From an uncultured Chitinophagaceae bacterium (GTDB lineage: Bacteria > Bacteroidota > Bacteroidia > Chitinophagales > Chitinophagaceae), in contig CALMED010000006.1 in assembly GCA_937862815.1 (NCBI GenBank), forward strand, positions 124,001 to 188,000: a stretch of DNA of 64,000 bases. Reading direction: 5' to 3'. The translations under genes and the position numbers were made by a program. The notes beneath the pieces were generated by a model. It saw nothing but the letters and a program-made list of their open reading frames with translations. It was not told the DNA's origin and ran no database searches. Positions 8,484 through 17,166 of the stretch are shown in pieces; the stretch's first letter is position 1; each line of letters opens with the position of its first letter.

Positions 8484-9743
8484 ATGAAATACGTTTGGAT
8501 GAGCTTCTTCCTGCTGCTGCATGTCACCGGCTCTTCGCAGGTGGTGCAGGACACACTACCGCCGGCAACCGACAGTTCAGTGGTCGAACAGGCATTGCGC
8601 ATCAAGAACCTGCTTCCTTTTTTCACCTTGCACGTAGACAGTTCCCTTTCCTATAAGCTGGAAATTAATAAAGACGAATCCCGCTATTATTGGTATCTTA
8701 AAAATGCACCGGTTGGTTTACGGATCAACAAAGACAACGGTACGCTTCAGTTCCGGGCCGACAAAGCCTATTTTCTATCGGGTCGCCTCAAATACGATGT
8801 CGAATACAAAGTGCAGCTGGGCGTGCAGAACCTCAACCAGCCCGAAGAACGGGTAGACACTTCCTTCCGGCTCATTTTTTACAGCACCGAAATCATCCCC
8901 AGCCGGATACGGGCAACCGTGGTGAGCCCGGTGCTGCTGGAAGAAGGCGACAGCATCAGCTTCCGCATCACCTGTATAAACGGCAGCTTCCCGATTGAAA
9001 ACATCAGCTTTGAAAGCAACATCAACATTAAGAACTATGAAATGGTGCAGAAGTGCGATGATGAGTTCCGCTGGGCCATCCCCTTTGATTTTATCAAAGA
9101 GAATGACACTGCCCGCACCAAGACCTTGCTGCTGCGTTTCATTGGCACCGACCGGTTTAAAAACCAGGATACAACGGTGGTTCGCCTGGTAATTAAAGAC
9201 GCGATCAATTTCAGCGTAAAACAAACAGAATACGATAAAATGCTGCTGGATGTACGTCGCTACAGCAACCAGCTGAAGACCACCTTCCGTGAATACGACA
9301 AAAAAGTACGTAAAAACAGGAACACCCGGGTTTCCTTCGATATGACCTCGGCTTCCACCGCACTGGGCGGCACGGTCTTCTCATCCTTACCTACCCCCGA
9401 TCAGAAAATGGCCGGTCGCATTATGCCCAGCGTAGGGGTTGCACTGGTGCCGGTGAAGGAAGCCGTAAGTCCCAACCGGCCTTTTGAACAAAATGCAGCC
9501 ACGCTGGTGCGGGCGGGCATCAAGCGGCTGGACTATGCCATGAGCGACAATGCGCTCATTGGCGAACGGGACCCCGATATTGTTACAAAAACCAACCGGC
9601 TTAAAACCGAATTAAAGCAGGTGCAAATGCAGTTGATTGATGTGCCCATTGCAGAGATTTCGGATAACGACGCTCTTTCGCTCGACAATTATTTCAACAA
9701 CCCCAAGGTGAACAGGAAATACCGGACCCGCCAGAACCGCTAA
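8484..9743 (+). CDS. Exported protein of unknown function with Ig/cadherin-like N-terminal region
   Basis: I do not recognise a named family. The 419-aa protein begins with a signal peptide (MKYVWMSFFLLLHVTGSSQ). The first half is rich in beta strands and has a cadherin-like turn (LKNAPVGLRINKDNGTLQFRADKAYF), suggesting Ig or cadherin-type folds in the periplasm. The second half (from about 250) is more polar and probably helical. A charged C-terminus (NRKYRTRQNR) ends it. The next gene is convergent and its stop codon abuts this one with no gap. Confidence 0.7.
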   Translation: MKYVWMSFFLLLHVTGSSQVVQDTLPPATDSSVVEQALRIKNLLPFFTLHVDSSLSYKLEINKDESRYYWYLKNAPVGLRINKDNGTLQFRADKAYFLSGRLKYDVEYKVQLGVQNLNQPEERVDTSFRLIFYSTEIIPSRIRATVVSPVLLEEGDSISFRITCINGSFPIENISFESNINIKNYEMVQKCDDEFRWAIPFDFIKENDTARTKTLLLRFIGTDRFKNQDTTVVRLVIKDAINFSVKQTEYDKMLLDVRRYSNQLKTTFREYDKKVRKNRNTRVSFDMTSASTALGGTVFSSLPTPDQKMAGRIMPSVGVALVPVKEAVSPNRPFEQNAATLVRAGIKRLDYAMSDNALIGERDPDIVTKTNRLKTELKQVQMQLIDVPIAEISDNDALSLDNYFNNPKVNRKYRTRQNR

Positions 9744-10199
9744 TCATTTACAATCGTCTTTCCGACGCGTGTCGGTGATGGAAAAGATCTTCCATCCCGC
9801 AGCAGTACGGATCAGTTGAAAGGCATTGGCACCACAATGACTGAAGACGCCTTTGTAATAAAAGCGGTAAGGCGTCCAGGCCGCAGCCAATGATCCATCC
9901 ACCTGCACCATCCCTCCGCGTATCTGCTCATCGAGATCGCCCACACCGGCCGCTCCCACTGCCTGCAACCAGGCCGCAACCGGCTCAACCTGCACCTCCG
10001 GCTCCCGCCCCTGCACTACGCGGATGGTACGCAGTTCCACGCCGGGAGCCAGCACCGATCGCAGCAACACCGTATCACCGGCATACATGGCTTTAAACAA
10101 CTGGCGCACCACCTGCTGCACCGAGTCGGTGGTGGTTTGGGCGCCTGCTGCGCCTGTTAAGAATACGGTTATCACCAAAAGTAAAATCCTGCTTATCAT
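9744..10199 (-). CDS. Exported NTF2-like (SnoaL/lumazine-binding type) domain protein
   Basis: The 151-aa protein has a signal peptide (MISRILLLVITVFLTGAAGA) and then a single NTF2-like alpha+beta domain: an N-terminal helix (VQQVVRQLFKAMYAGD), a strand with APGVELRTIRV, and C-terminal strands with WTPYRFYYKGVFSHCGANAFQLIRTAAGWKIFSITDT. This arrangement is typical of small periplasmic NTF2-like proteins in Bacteroidota. No catalytic residues can be assigned. Its stop directly abuts that of the convergent upstream gene. Confidence 0.7.
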   Translation of the reverse strand: MISRILLLVITVFLTGAAGAQTTTDSVQQVVRQLFKAMYAGDTVLLRSVLAPGVELRTIRVVQGREPEVQVEPVAAWLQAVGAAGVGDLDEQIRGGMVQVDGSLAAAWTPYRFYYKGVFSHCGANAFQLIRTAAGWKIFSITDTRRKDDCK

Positions 10200-10339
10200 T
10201 TTCCGGGAGATTAATTGAATGATTTACAGCAGACAGGCTTTCCGGCCACATAGCTGCAGCAACCCCAGTTTCGCGATGCCGGCGAACATGACAAGACCGG
10301 CGCACGAACAATTGCGTCTTACACCCGGGGTAAAAATGG

Positions 10340-10367
10340 AAAAAGCGTTCCGTTGCGGGAACGCCTT
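10340..10367 (-). terminator. Terminator of the arginine decarboxylase gene
   Basis: The stem GCGTTCC/GGAACGC with a 6-base loop is followed on the minus strand by CTTTTT, downstream of the gene ending at 10403. Confidence 0.75.
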
Positions 10368-10402
10368 AATTATTGCAGGAGTCGTGAGCCATGAAGACCG
10401 GA

Positions 10403-11830
10403 TCAGTACCCGAGTATTTTCAGCATGCTCTGGGCCGTTTGCTCTTTGGCATAAAGCCAATCGGTGAGTTTACCGTTTTTATCCTGCCCCACAATCACAT
10501 GCTTGGGCGAAGGTATCATGCAGTGTTTGATACCGCCGTAACCGCTGATCTGGTCCTGGTAAGCGCCGGTATGAAAGAATCCTACATACAACGGTTCCTG
10601 ATTGCTTCCGTTCAGTTTGGGCAGGAACACTTCGTTGATGTGTTCTTCCGAATCGTAGTAGTCGTGACTGTCGCAGGTAATACCGCCCAGTACCACGCGT
10701 TGGTATTCATTGTCCCACTTATTAATGGGCAGCATGAGAAATTTCTCTCCGATCCCCCAGGTGTCGGGCAGCGTGGTGATAAAAGATGAATCTATCATGT
10801 ACCAGTTTTCGCGGTCGTTCTGGGTTTTCTGACCCAGTACGGAATAGATGTGCGCCATACTCTCGCCAACTGTATAGCTGCCAAACTCTGTGTAAATGTT
10901 GGGCATGGGTACACCTGCTTTCTTGCAAGTCTTCTTGATGGTTGCCACAATTTCATGGATCATGAACTGGTAGTCGTAGTCAAACCCCAGGGAGTGCTTG
11001 ATGGGGAAGCCTCCACCGATGTTGATGGATTCCAGCTCAGGGCAGATTTTCCTCAGCTGGCAATAGAGGTTCACCACTTTGTTGAGTTCACTCCAGTAGT
11101 AGATATCATCCTTAATGCCTTTGTTGAGAAAGATGTGGAGCATGGTCAGCTGGAAGCGGTCTTCGTTTCCTTCGATTTTATCTACATAAAACTCCAGGAT
11201 GTCCCGCGCCCGGATCCCCAGGCGCGAGGTATAAAACGGGAAGGTGGGCTCTTCCTCCGCCGCCACCCGGATCCCTACTTTAAAGGGCACTTTTACCGTT
11301 TTCTTGTACTGCTGCAGTTCTTCTTTGTTATCTAGAATGGGTGTTACATTTTTAAAGCCGCTGTTGAGCAGTTTAGCTATGCGGGTAATGTAATTCTTCT
11401 GTTTGTACCCGTTGCAGATGATCTGGATGTCTTTGTTGATCTTCTTTTTGGCATAGAGACGGTTGATGATTTCTATGTCGTACGCATAAGAAGTTTCGAG
11501 GTGTATTTCGTGTTTGAGTGCTTCTTCCACCACAAAGGAAAAATGACTGCTCTTGGTGCAATAGCAATAGAAATATTTCCCTTCGTATTTGTGGCGTTTG
11601 AACGCTGCTTCAAACATCTGCTTCGCCTTGCGGATCTGCATCCCGATTTTCGGCAGGTAGGTCAGCTTCATGGGCGTACCATACTTGTCGATGAGGGCTT
11701 TCAGGTCCAGCCCGTTGAACTGCAGGTACCCGTTTTTAACATCAAATTCCTGCTGGGGGAAATTAAACGTCTGATGTACCAGATCTGTATAGGTACTGTT
11801 GGTCAGTTCGTAAGGAGCGGGATGTGCCAC
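10403..11830 (-). CDS. PLP-dependent arginine decarboxylase (Bacteroidota type)
   Basis: This is a fold type III PLP decarboxylase (alanine racemase/ODC-like barrel) of 475 aa, the form usually annotated as arginine decarboxylase in Bacteroidota; it would feed polyamine synthesis via agmatine. The PLP lysine is in the strand YFYCYCTKSSHFSF (around residue 93). The glycine-rich phosphate loop is SINIGGGFP, a second binding block is YTEFGSYTVGES, and the C-terminal domain carries GGITCDSHDYY with the catalytic Cys-Asp pair. The start codon is GTG. Specificity for arginine is by family, not read directly. Confidence 0.85.
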   Translation of the reverse strand: MAHPAPYELTNSTYTDLVHQTFNFPQQEFDVKNGYLQFNGLDLKALIDKYGTPMKLTYLPKIGMQIRKAKQMFEAAFKRHKYEGKYFYCYCTKSSHFSFVVEEALKHEIHLETSYAYDIEIINRLYAKKKINKDIQIICNGYKQKNYITRIAKLLNSGFKNVTPILDNKEELQQYKKTVKVPFKVGIRVAAEEEPTFPFYTSRLGIRARDILEFYVDKIEGNEDRFQLTMLHIFLNKGIKDDIYYWSELNKVVNLYCQLRKICPELESINIGGGFPIKHSLGFDYDYQFMIHEIVATIKKTCKKAGVPMPNIYTEFGSYTVGESMAHIYSVLGQKTQNDRENWYMIDSSFITTLPDTWGIGEKFLMLPINKWDNEYQRVVLGGITCDSHDYYDSEEHINEVFLPKLNGSNQEPLYVGFFHTGAYQDQISGYGGIKHCMIPSPKHVIVGQDKNGKLTDWLYAKEQTAQSMLKILGY

Positions 11831-11849
11831 TATGTGTGTATTTTTTTTG

Positions 11850-11857
11850 CAAACTTA
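11850..11857 (-). promoter_or_regulatory. -7 promoter box for the arginine decarboxylase gene
   Basis: The minus strand reads TAAGTTTG, matching TAnnTTTG, 20 bp upstream of the GTG start. Confidence 0.5.
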
Positions 11858-11908
11858 TCGGAAAAAATCAATTGCGGCCCCAAGGTTTAACCACAGAACC
11901 GTTTCCAT

Positions 11909-11936
11909 AAAAAAACCGCCCGGGAAAGGGCGGTTT
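11909..11936 (-). terminator. Terminator of the rpmI-rplT cluster
   Basis: The hairpin AAACCGCCC/GGGCGGTTT is followed on the minus strand by a T-run, just after the rplT stop. Confidence 0.85.
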
Positions 11937-11958
11937 CAATTATTTGTAACCAGCAGAC

Positions 11959-12303
11959 TTATTTAACAGAAGCCACCAGCTTTTTGAAGCTTTCGGGCTC
12001 GTTCATGGCCAGGTCGGCCAGCACCTTGCGGTCGAGATCAATGTTCTTAACCTTGAGCTTGTTGATGAACTCAGAATAGGTAAGACCTTCTTCGCGAACG
12101 GCGGCGTTGATCCGCACGATCCAGAGGCTGCGATAATCTCTTTTCTTGAGTTTACGGCCTACGTAGCTGTAGGTAAGACCTTTTTCAACAATATTTTTGG
12201 CAACGGTGTATACATTTTTGCGTTTGCCGTAGAAGCCTTTGGCCTGCTTGAGAATTCGTTTGCGGCGTGCTTTGGAAGCAACTGCATTTACTGAACGGGG
12301 CAT
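11959..12303 (-). CDS. rplT: 50S ribosomal protein L20
   Basis: L20 is a 23S rRNA-binding protein needed for early large-subunit assembly. The 114-aa sequence starts [20 protein letters not shown] and shows the conserved [15 protein letters not shown] and [14 protein letters not shown] blocks. It is the last gene of the thrS-infC-rpmI-rplT cluster, 43 bp after rpmI, and is followed by a strong terminator. Confidence 0.97.
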   Translation of the reverse strand: MPRSVNAVASKARRKRILKQAKGFYGKRKNVYTVAKNIVEKGLTYSYVGRKLKKRDYRSLWIVRINAAVREEGLTYSEFINKLKVKNIDLDRKVLADLAMNEPESFKKLVASVK

Positions 12304-12346
12304 ATCTGAATGTTTTTAAAGTAATGAAAAAAGTTTCAGTGCGGGG

Positions 12347-12544
12347 TTATTTCAGCCGCAACAGGCGCTTAACAAAGTCAACATGTGACTTGGCCACTTC
12401 GCCGTCAATGCGCATATTGCGCTTCCGCTTTTTAGACTTCTTGGTGAGGATGTGACGCTTGAAACTCTTCTGGTGCGTGATTTTTCCGGTGCCGGTTACC
12501 TTGAACCGCTTTTTGGCACTCGAATTGGTTTTTACCTTGGGCAT
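12347..12544 (-). CDS. rpmI: 50S ribosomal protein L35
   Basis: This 65-aa, very basic large-subunit protein starts [20 protein letters not shown] and shows the conserved [12 protein letters not shown] stretch. Gene order with rplT is the universal one. A separate promoter box lies at 12654-12661, so the rpmI-rplT pair can probably be transcribed apart from thrS-infC. Confidence 0.97.
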   Translation of the reverse strand: MPKVKTNSSAKKRFKVTGTGKITHQKSFKRHILTKKSKKRKRNMRIDGEVAKSHVDFVKRLLRLK

Positions 12545-12653
12545 GTTTGATGCACTTTAAAATGACACCCTGCTGGCGGTTCTGCACAGGCAGAACACTT
12601 CTGGAGCCGGTTGGGCAATGAACAGCTGCAAGAGCTTTCCCCTTACGGGGCCG

Positions 12654-12661
12654 CAAAATTA
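12654..12661 (-). promoter_or_regulatory. -7 promoter box for rpmI-rplT
   Basis: The minus strand reads TAATTTTG, matching TAnnTTTG, about 110 bp upstream of rpmI. Confidence 0.5.
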
Positions 12662-12712
12662 GCGAAAATATCCGGGATTTTCCAAAAAAGAGGCAAAAAA
12701 CAGGAACCGGCG

Positions 12713-12958
12713 CTACCCGGGAACCTTCTCTTCACTCCCCTGCCGGGTATAGGCATGATCTTCGTAGAATTTCTCGTCCCAGGTGTATGATGAAGGCGTT
12801 CCGTACTTCAATACCCGGTACACCATCCAGATCACCGCTACTGGAGACAGGGCAAACAACCCGAAAATGGCCCCTTCGCTGAAACCCACCCAGGGGGTTA
12901 GCTGGTAGAGAAATGCTAACAAGGTTACAGTCATAACCGGAAAGCGGATCTGTTTCAT
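12713..12958 (-). CDS. Small membrane protein of unknown function inside the translation cluster
   Basis: The 81-aa product starts MKQIRFPVMTVTLLAFLYQL and contains two predicted membrane helices (about 8-24 and 30-50), then a polar tail with GTPSSYTWDEKFYEDHAY. This tail pattern looks like a small Bacteroidota membrane-protein type that I cannot name. The gene sits on the same strand between infC and rpmI, where many genomes have no gene. An upstream extension is possible but would add Cys-rich residues that do not look like coding sequence. Confidence 0.6.
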   Translation of the reverse strand: MKQIRFPVMTVTLLAFLYQLTPWVGFSEGAIFGLFALSPVAVIWMVYRVLKYGTPSSYTWDEKFYEDHAYTRQGSEEKVPG

Positions 12959-13027
12959 ACAACCGGGTTTACCCTTTAAACAGCCGCAGGCACCGGAAAG
13001 TTTAACCAGCAATTGTAAAAGGGAACA

Positions 13028-13071
13028 AAACAAATAAAGGAGGTGCCCGGTGGTGCCGTGCGACGACCTCC
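13028..13071 (-). terminator. Possible terminator after infC
   Basis: The stem GGAGGT/ACCTCC with a long loop is followed on the minus strand by a T-rich run. It lies between infC and the small membrane gene and would separate the thrS-infC transcript from those below. The stem is only six base pairs, so the call is weak. Confidence 0.4.
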
Positions 13072-13137
13072 GTGCAACTCCCCTTTTATCCTTTCTCCGT
13101 GCTGGTACCGGAGCGTCTGAAACAGACCCGGAAATAC

Positions 13138-13716
13138 TTATTCAGAAGCTTCTTTCTTCTTTTTGGAAGATTTGGGTGAGATGATCATGAGCATCCGCTT
13201 GCCTTCCAGTTTGGGCAACCCTTCCACCTGGCCAATTTCGGCGAGACGCTCGGCAAACTTCAGCAGCACCAGTTCCCCGCGCTCCTTGAACTGGATGGCC
13301 CGGCCGCGGAACTGTACATAGGCTTTCACTTTATTACCTTCCTTGAGGAAGTTTTCGGCGTGCTTGGACTTAAAGTCGAAGTCGTGATCGTCTGTATTGG
13401 GCGTAAAGCGGATTTCCTTGAGTTCGGCCGACTTGCTCTTGGCCTTCATCTCTTTTTCCTTCTTCTTCTTTTCGTAAAGGAACTTGTTGTAGTCGATGGC
13501 TTTACACACCGGCGGATTGGCCTGGGGAGATATTTCCACCAGGTCCAGTCCCAGCCCCTGGGCAATCTGCAGTGCCTTCTGGGTGGGGTACACGCCCACT
13601 TCCACGTTATCGCCTACCAGGCGTACTTCCGGCACACGGATAAAATGATTGATGCGATGCTCAGGTTCTTTGCGGGGAATGAAACGGCCCCTCGGAGGTC
13701 GGTTTGGAAATGCCAT
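13138..13716 (-). CDS. infC: Translation initiation factor IF-3
   Basis: IF-3 binds the 30S subunit, blocks premature subunit joining and checks the initiator tRNA. The 192-aa protein shows the N-domain (EHRINHFIRVPEVRLVGDN ... VYPTQKALQIAQGLGLDLVEI), the NPPVCKAIDYNKFLYE linker and the C-domain (KEIRFTPNTDDHDFDFK ... VKAYVQFRGRA). The lysine-rich tail (SKKKKEASE) is common in Bacteroidota. It follows thrS by about 80 bp on the same strand and is probably co-transcribed with it. Confidence 0.97.
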   Translation of the reverse strand: MAFPNRPPRGRFIPRKEPEHRINHFIRVPEVRLVGDNVEVGVYPTQKALQIAQGLGLDLVEISPQANPPVCKAIDYNKFLYEKKKKEKEMKAKSKSAELKEIRFTPNTDDHDFDFKSKHAENFLKEGNKVKAYVQFRGRAIQFKERGELVLLKFAERLAEIGQVEGLPKLEGKRMLMIISPKSSKKKKEASE

Positions 13717-13799
13717 ATGCGGGTTGCTTTCCCTCCCCCACGGAGAGCAAGGTTTGATTTGTTTTTATAATACAGCTCCCCGGGGGAGAGAGCGTTTGA

Positions 13800-15734
13800 T
13801 TACTCCGATTGTCTGTTCCGGATCTCATTCACCGCTGCGGCAATAAACGCTTCGGGTTCCATGGATCCCAGGTCGCCCTTGCCCTGCCGCCTAACCGACA
13901 CTTTGCCCTCGTTCATCTCCTTTTCGCCAACAATGAGCATCAGGGGTACGCGGGCCAGTTCAGTATCCCGGATCTTCTTACCTATTTTCTCGTTCCGGTC
14001 GTCGATTTCTGCACGAATATCTGCATTTTTCATTTTATCCAGCACGGATTTTGCGTAATCCATGAACTTATCGCTGATGGGGAGGATTTTAACCTGCAGC
14101 GGTGCCAGCCAGAGCGGGAATTTGCCGGCATAGTGTTCCAACAGGAAGCCGATGAAGCGTTCGTGGGTTCCCAGCGGCGCCCGGTGAATGATCAGAGGTG
14201 TTTCGCCGGTGTTGTCGGTATTCGTGTACTGGAGCTGAAAACGGCGTCCCTGTGCAAAATCCACCTGGTTGGTGGCGAGTGTGAACTCGCGGCCAATGGC
14301 GCTCCAGATCTGCACATCAATTTTAGGCCCGTAGAACGCCGCTTCATCGTGTACTTCCACAAAGGGGATGCCCGACTCCACCAGCACCCGGCGCACCATT
14401 TCTTCCGTCTGAATCCAGAGTTCGGGTTCATCCACGTATTTCTTGCCCAGTTTGGAGGGTTCATGGAGGCTCAGGCGCATCACGTACTTATCAATGCCGA
14501 AGATCCGGAAGTACTTCAGGTACATCTCATTTACCGCTCGGAACTCGTCGCCAAACTGGTCTTTGGTACAATAGATGTGCGCATCATTCATGTGCAGACA
14601 GCGCACCCGCATGAGGCCAAACAATTCACCGCTCTGCTCGTAGCGGTAACAGGTGCCGTATTCGGCCAGTCGCAGGGGAAGGTCTTTGTAACTGCGGGGC
14701 TCCGCGGCAAAGATCTTGTGGTGATGCGGGCAGTTCATGGCCTTCAGGTAATACTTCTGCCCTTCCAGTTCCATGGGAGGATACATGCTGTCCTGGTAAT
14801 ACGGCAGGTGGCCACTCGTGAGGTACATGCTCTCCTTCGCAATATGTGGCGTAACCACCCGCTTGTAGCCGGCGGCCTGTTCGGTTTCCTTAGCCAGTTT
14901 TTCCAGTTCCTCAATGATGATGGTTCCGTTGGGCAGCCAGAGGGGCAGACCGGGGCCCACATCATCGTCCATGGTAAAGATGCCCAGTTCCTTGCCCAGC
15001 TTTCGGTGATCGCGCTTTTTGGCTTCTTCCAGCATCAGCAGGTAGGCGTCCAGTTCTTTTTGCGAAGGGAAGGTTACGCCGTACACCCGCGTGAGCTGCT
15101 TGTTGTTTTCATCCCCCTTCCAGTACGCACCGGCTATAGAGGTGAGTTTGATGGCCTTGATCAGCCCGGTATGCGGGATATGGGGCCCCCGGCAGAGGTC
15201 GGTGAAATTGCCCTGTCTATAAAAAGTGATCTCTCCGTCGGTCAATCCCTGCAACAGGTCGAGCTTGTACTCATCCCCCTTATCGAAGAAATAGGCCACC
15301 GCATCTTTTTTGGAAATTTCCTGGCGCTGAAATACGCTGTTGAGCTTTGCCAGCTCATTCATTTTCTTTTCCAGCATTTCCAGGTCTTCTTCAGTTAGTT
15401 TACGGTCGCCCAGGTCCATGTCGTAGTAGAATCCTTTGTCCACCGGGGGGCCCACCCAAAACTTCACACCCGGGAACAGGGATTCCACGGCTTCGGCCAG
15501 AAGGTGAGCACTCGAATGCCAGAACGTACTTTTGGCCTCGGCGTCATCCCAGGTGTGCAGCCGCAGGGTCGCATCCTGCTGAATGGGGCGGGTCAGGTCC
15601 CACACTTCGCCATTCACCGAGGCGGCCAACACCTTACGGGCGAGACCCTCACTGATAGATTGTGCGATATCGAGTGCCGAACTGCCGGCGGGATATTCCC
15701 GCACAGCGCCATCCGGAAAATTAATCTTGATCAT
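13800..15734 (-). CDS. thrS: Threonine--tRNA ligase
   Basis: ThrRS charges tRNA-Thr. The 644-aa protein contains the TGS domain (1-60), the editing domain (HSSAHLLAEAVE with its His pair), the class II catalytic core with the zinc ligand block MNCPHHHKIF, motif 2 in YGTCYRYEQSGELFGLMRVR and motif 3 in IIHRAPLGTHERFIGFL, and an anticodon-binding domain at the C-terminus. The length is normal. It heads the translation cluster and has a promoter box 26 bp upstream. Confidence 0.97.
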   Translation of the reverse strand: MIKINFPDGAVREYPAGSSALDIAQSISEGLARKVLAASVNGEVWDLTRPIQQDATLRLHTWDDAEAKSTFWHSSAHLLAEAVESLFPGVKFWVGPPVDKGFYYDMDLGDRKLTEEDLEMLEKKMNELAKLNSVFQRQEISKKDAVAYFFDKGDEYKLDLLQGLTDGEITFYRQGNFTDLCRGPHIPHTGLIKAIKLTSIAGAYWKGDENNKQLTRVYGVTFPSQKELDAYLLMLEEAKKRDHRKLGKELGIFTMDDDVGPGLPLWLPNGTIIIEELEKLAKETEQAAGYKRVVTPHIAKESMYLTSGHLPYYQDSMYPPMELEGQKYYLKAMNCPHHHKIFAAEPRSYKDLPLRLAEYGTCYRYEQSGELFGLMRVRCLHMNDAHIYCTKDQFGDEFRAVNEMYLKYFRIFGIDKYVMRLSLHEPSKLGKKYVDEPELWIQTEEMVRRVLVESGIPFVEVHDEAAFYGPKIDVQIWSAIGREFTLATNQVDFAQGRRFQLQYTNTDNTGETPLIIHRAPLGTHERFIGFLLEHYAGKFPLWLAPLQVKILPISDKFMDYAKSVLDKMKNADIRAEIDDRNEKIGKKIRDTELARVPLMLIVGEKEMNEGKVSVRRQGKGDLGSMEPEAFIAAAVNEIRNRQSE

Positions 15735-15759
15735 GAAAAACCATTGGGTTTAAGGAGTG

Positions 15760-15767
15760 CAAAGGTA
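15760..15767 (-). promoter_or_regulatory. -7 promoter box for thrS
   Basis: The minus strand reads TACCTTTG, matching TAnnTTTG, 26 bp upstream of the thrS start. Confidence 0.6.
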
Positions 15768-15885
15768 ACGATTCGGCCTGTGGCGAACAAACAAGAGCAG
15801 CCGGCAGACTGGTCAATTATTAACAAACCCTTTGCCGGGGGAAAATTTCACATTTCGGTATTTTGCAGCTTCATTCCGGAATAGC

Positions 15886-16926
15886 ATGATGCGATTACAG
15901 ATTTTTGTGGTACTGCTGCTCGTTCCCGCCTTGCTGTGGGGGCAGAAATTCAGTGGCCAGTGGAGCGGCAGTTTCGATGAAACGCGTGATAGTTCCCGAA
16001 CCGAATATGTGTTGGAAATTGAAGCGAAGGGCAACACGTTTGAAGGCACTTCCATCACCTACTTCATCCTGGGCGGCCAGCGTTATTATACCATTTGTGC
16101 CATCAAGGGAAAGATTGATCCGGGCAGCAAGACCCTGGTATCCACCGAAGTGACGAAAGTAAAGGCAAACACGCCTGCCTGGTTCCGCGATTGTTTCCAG
16201 ACCCATACCCTCACCTATTTCAAAAAAGGAAACGAAGAACAACTGGTGGGCACCTGGAAGTCGGCCCGCAAGGAAGACAATTGCGGAACCGGCTCCACCC
16301 TGCTGTCGCGTAAGATGCTCGTAAAAAATCCGCTGACCAGTCCCGCATCTCCCTCAGCCGCTACCCGCAATAACCCGGGCACTCAACCAATCGCACCTAC
16401 TGCTGCCAATCCGAAACCGGCAGCTCCCAAAACGACAGCGCCCCCCGTTTCAAAAACGAAACCGGCCCAGGAACCCGAAAAAAGAGAAAGTCCCACCCTC
16501 TCCAAAATTGAAAACAAAGTAGAACAGCAACCCCGCACGGAGAACAAGCCGGTGATCCCTGCGCCCAAACTGCCCAACGGACTGGAGCGGCGCGACAACC
16601 GTTTGTTTGAAACCATCTATCTCACCGAAGAGGACATCATCGTTTCGTTATACGACAATGCGGAAATAGACGGCGACATTATTACCGTACTCTTCAATGA
16701 TGAAGTAGTGGTGGCGCGTCAAACGTTAAGCGATCAACCCATCACCATCCGGCTGAAAGCGGTGAAGGGCCGCGAGAATACCCTGGTGATGTATGCCGAA
16801 AACCAGGGCCGCGTGCCGCCCAACACAGCCATCATGCGGGTGCAGAACGGGGAAAATTATTACAAAGTATTCCTGAGTGCAGACGATAAGAACAATGCCA
16901 GTGTGCGGTTCCGGTTCCGGCAATGA
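15886..16926 (+). CDS. Exported protein of unknown function with two beta domains joined by a Pro/Ala linker
   Basis: No named family is recognised. The 346-aa protein has a signal peptide (MMRLQIFVVLLLVPALLWG), an N-terminal beta-rich, lipocalin-like domain (about 20-140, FSGQWSGSFDETRDSS), a long low-complexity Pro/Ala/Lys linker (150-235) and a C-terminal beta domain (about 245-346) with LTEEDIIVSLYDNAEIDGDII and TLVMYAENQGRVPPNTA. The last is a motif I associate with small periplasmic proteins of Chitinophagaceae. The start was set at the methionine that begins the signal peptide rather than an upstream in-frame ATG at 15832. Confidence 0.7.
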   Translation: MMRLQIFVVLLLVPALLWGQKFSGQWSGSFDETRDSSRTEYVLEIEAKGNTFEGTSITYFILGGQRYYTICAIKGKIDPGSKTLVSTEVTKVKANTPAWFRDCFQTHTLTYFKKGNEEQLVGTWKSARKEDNCGTGSTLLSRKMLVKNPLTSPASPSAATRNNPGTQPIAPTAANPKPAAPKTTAPPVSKTKPAQEPEKRESPTLSKIENKVEQQPRTENKPVIPAPKLPNGLERRDNRLFETIYLTEEDIIVSLYDNAEIDGDIITVLFNDEVVVARQTLSDQPITIRLKAVKGRENTLVMYAENQGRVPPNTAIMRVQNGENYYKVFLSADDKNNASVRFRFRQ

Positions 16927-16968
16927 AGCCGCAGCAAGATGATTGAATGCATACCTGTAAAGCTGCAC

Positions 16969-17012
16969 AACCAGGCAGTGACATTTCACTACACACTGCC
17001 TGGTTTCTTCAT
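16969..17012 (+). terminator. Terminator between convergent genes
   Basis: A perfect 12-bp stem (AACCAGGCAGTG/CACTGCCTGGTT) with a 13-base loop is followed by a T-rich tail. It lies 43 bp after the stop at 16926. Confidence 0.75.
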
Positions 17013-17166
17013 TTAATAGAAATCCCGGCTCAACGAATGCAGCAATCAACTTCTCTGTCAAAAAATCCGCACCTTCATTCGCCGCGCCAAACATATTTGT
17101 GCCGAACAAAATAAAATCAAAACAAAGCGGTTCCGGCCGAAGCGCCTGATCCGTTTACCCAACGCC

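Noticed and set aside
13809..15398. 529-aa open frame antisense to thrS
   Set aside because: It is a shadow of thrS caused by high GC content at third positions; ThrRS motifs are all on the minus strand.
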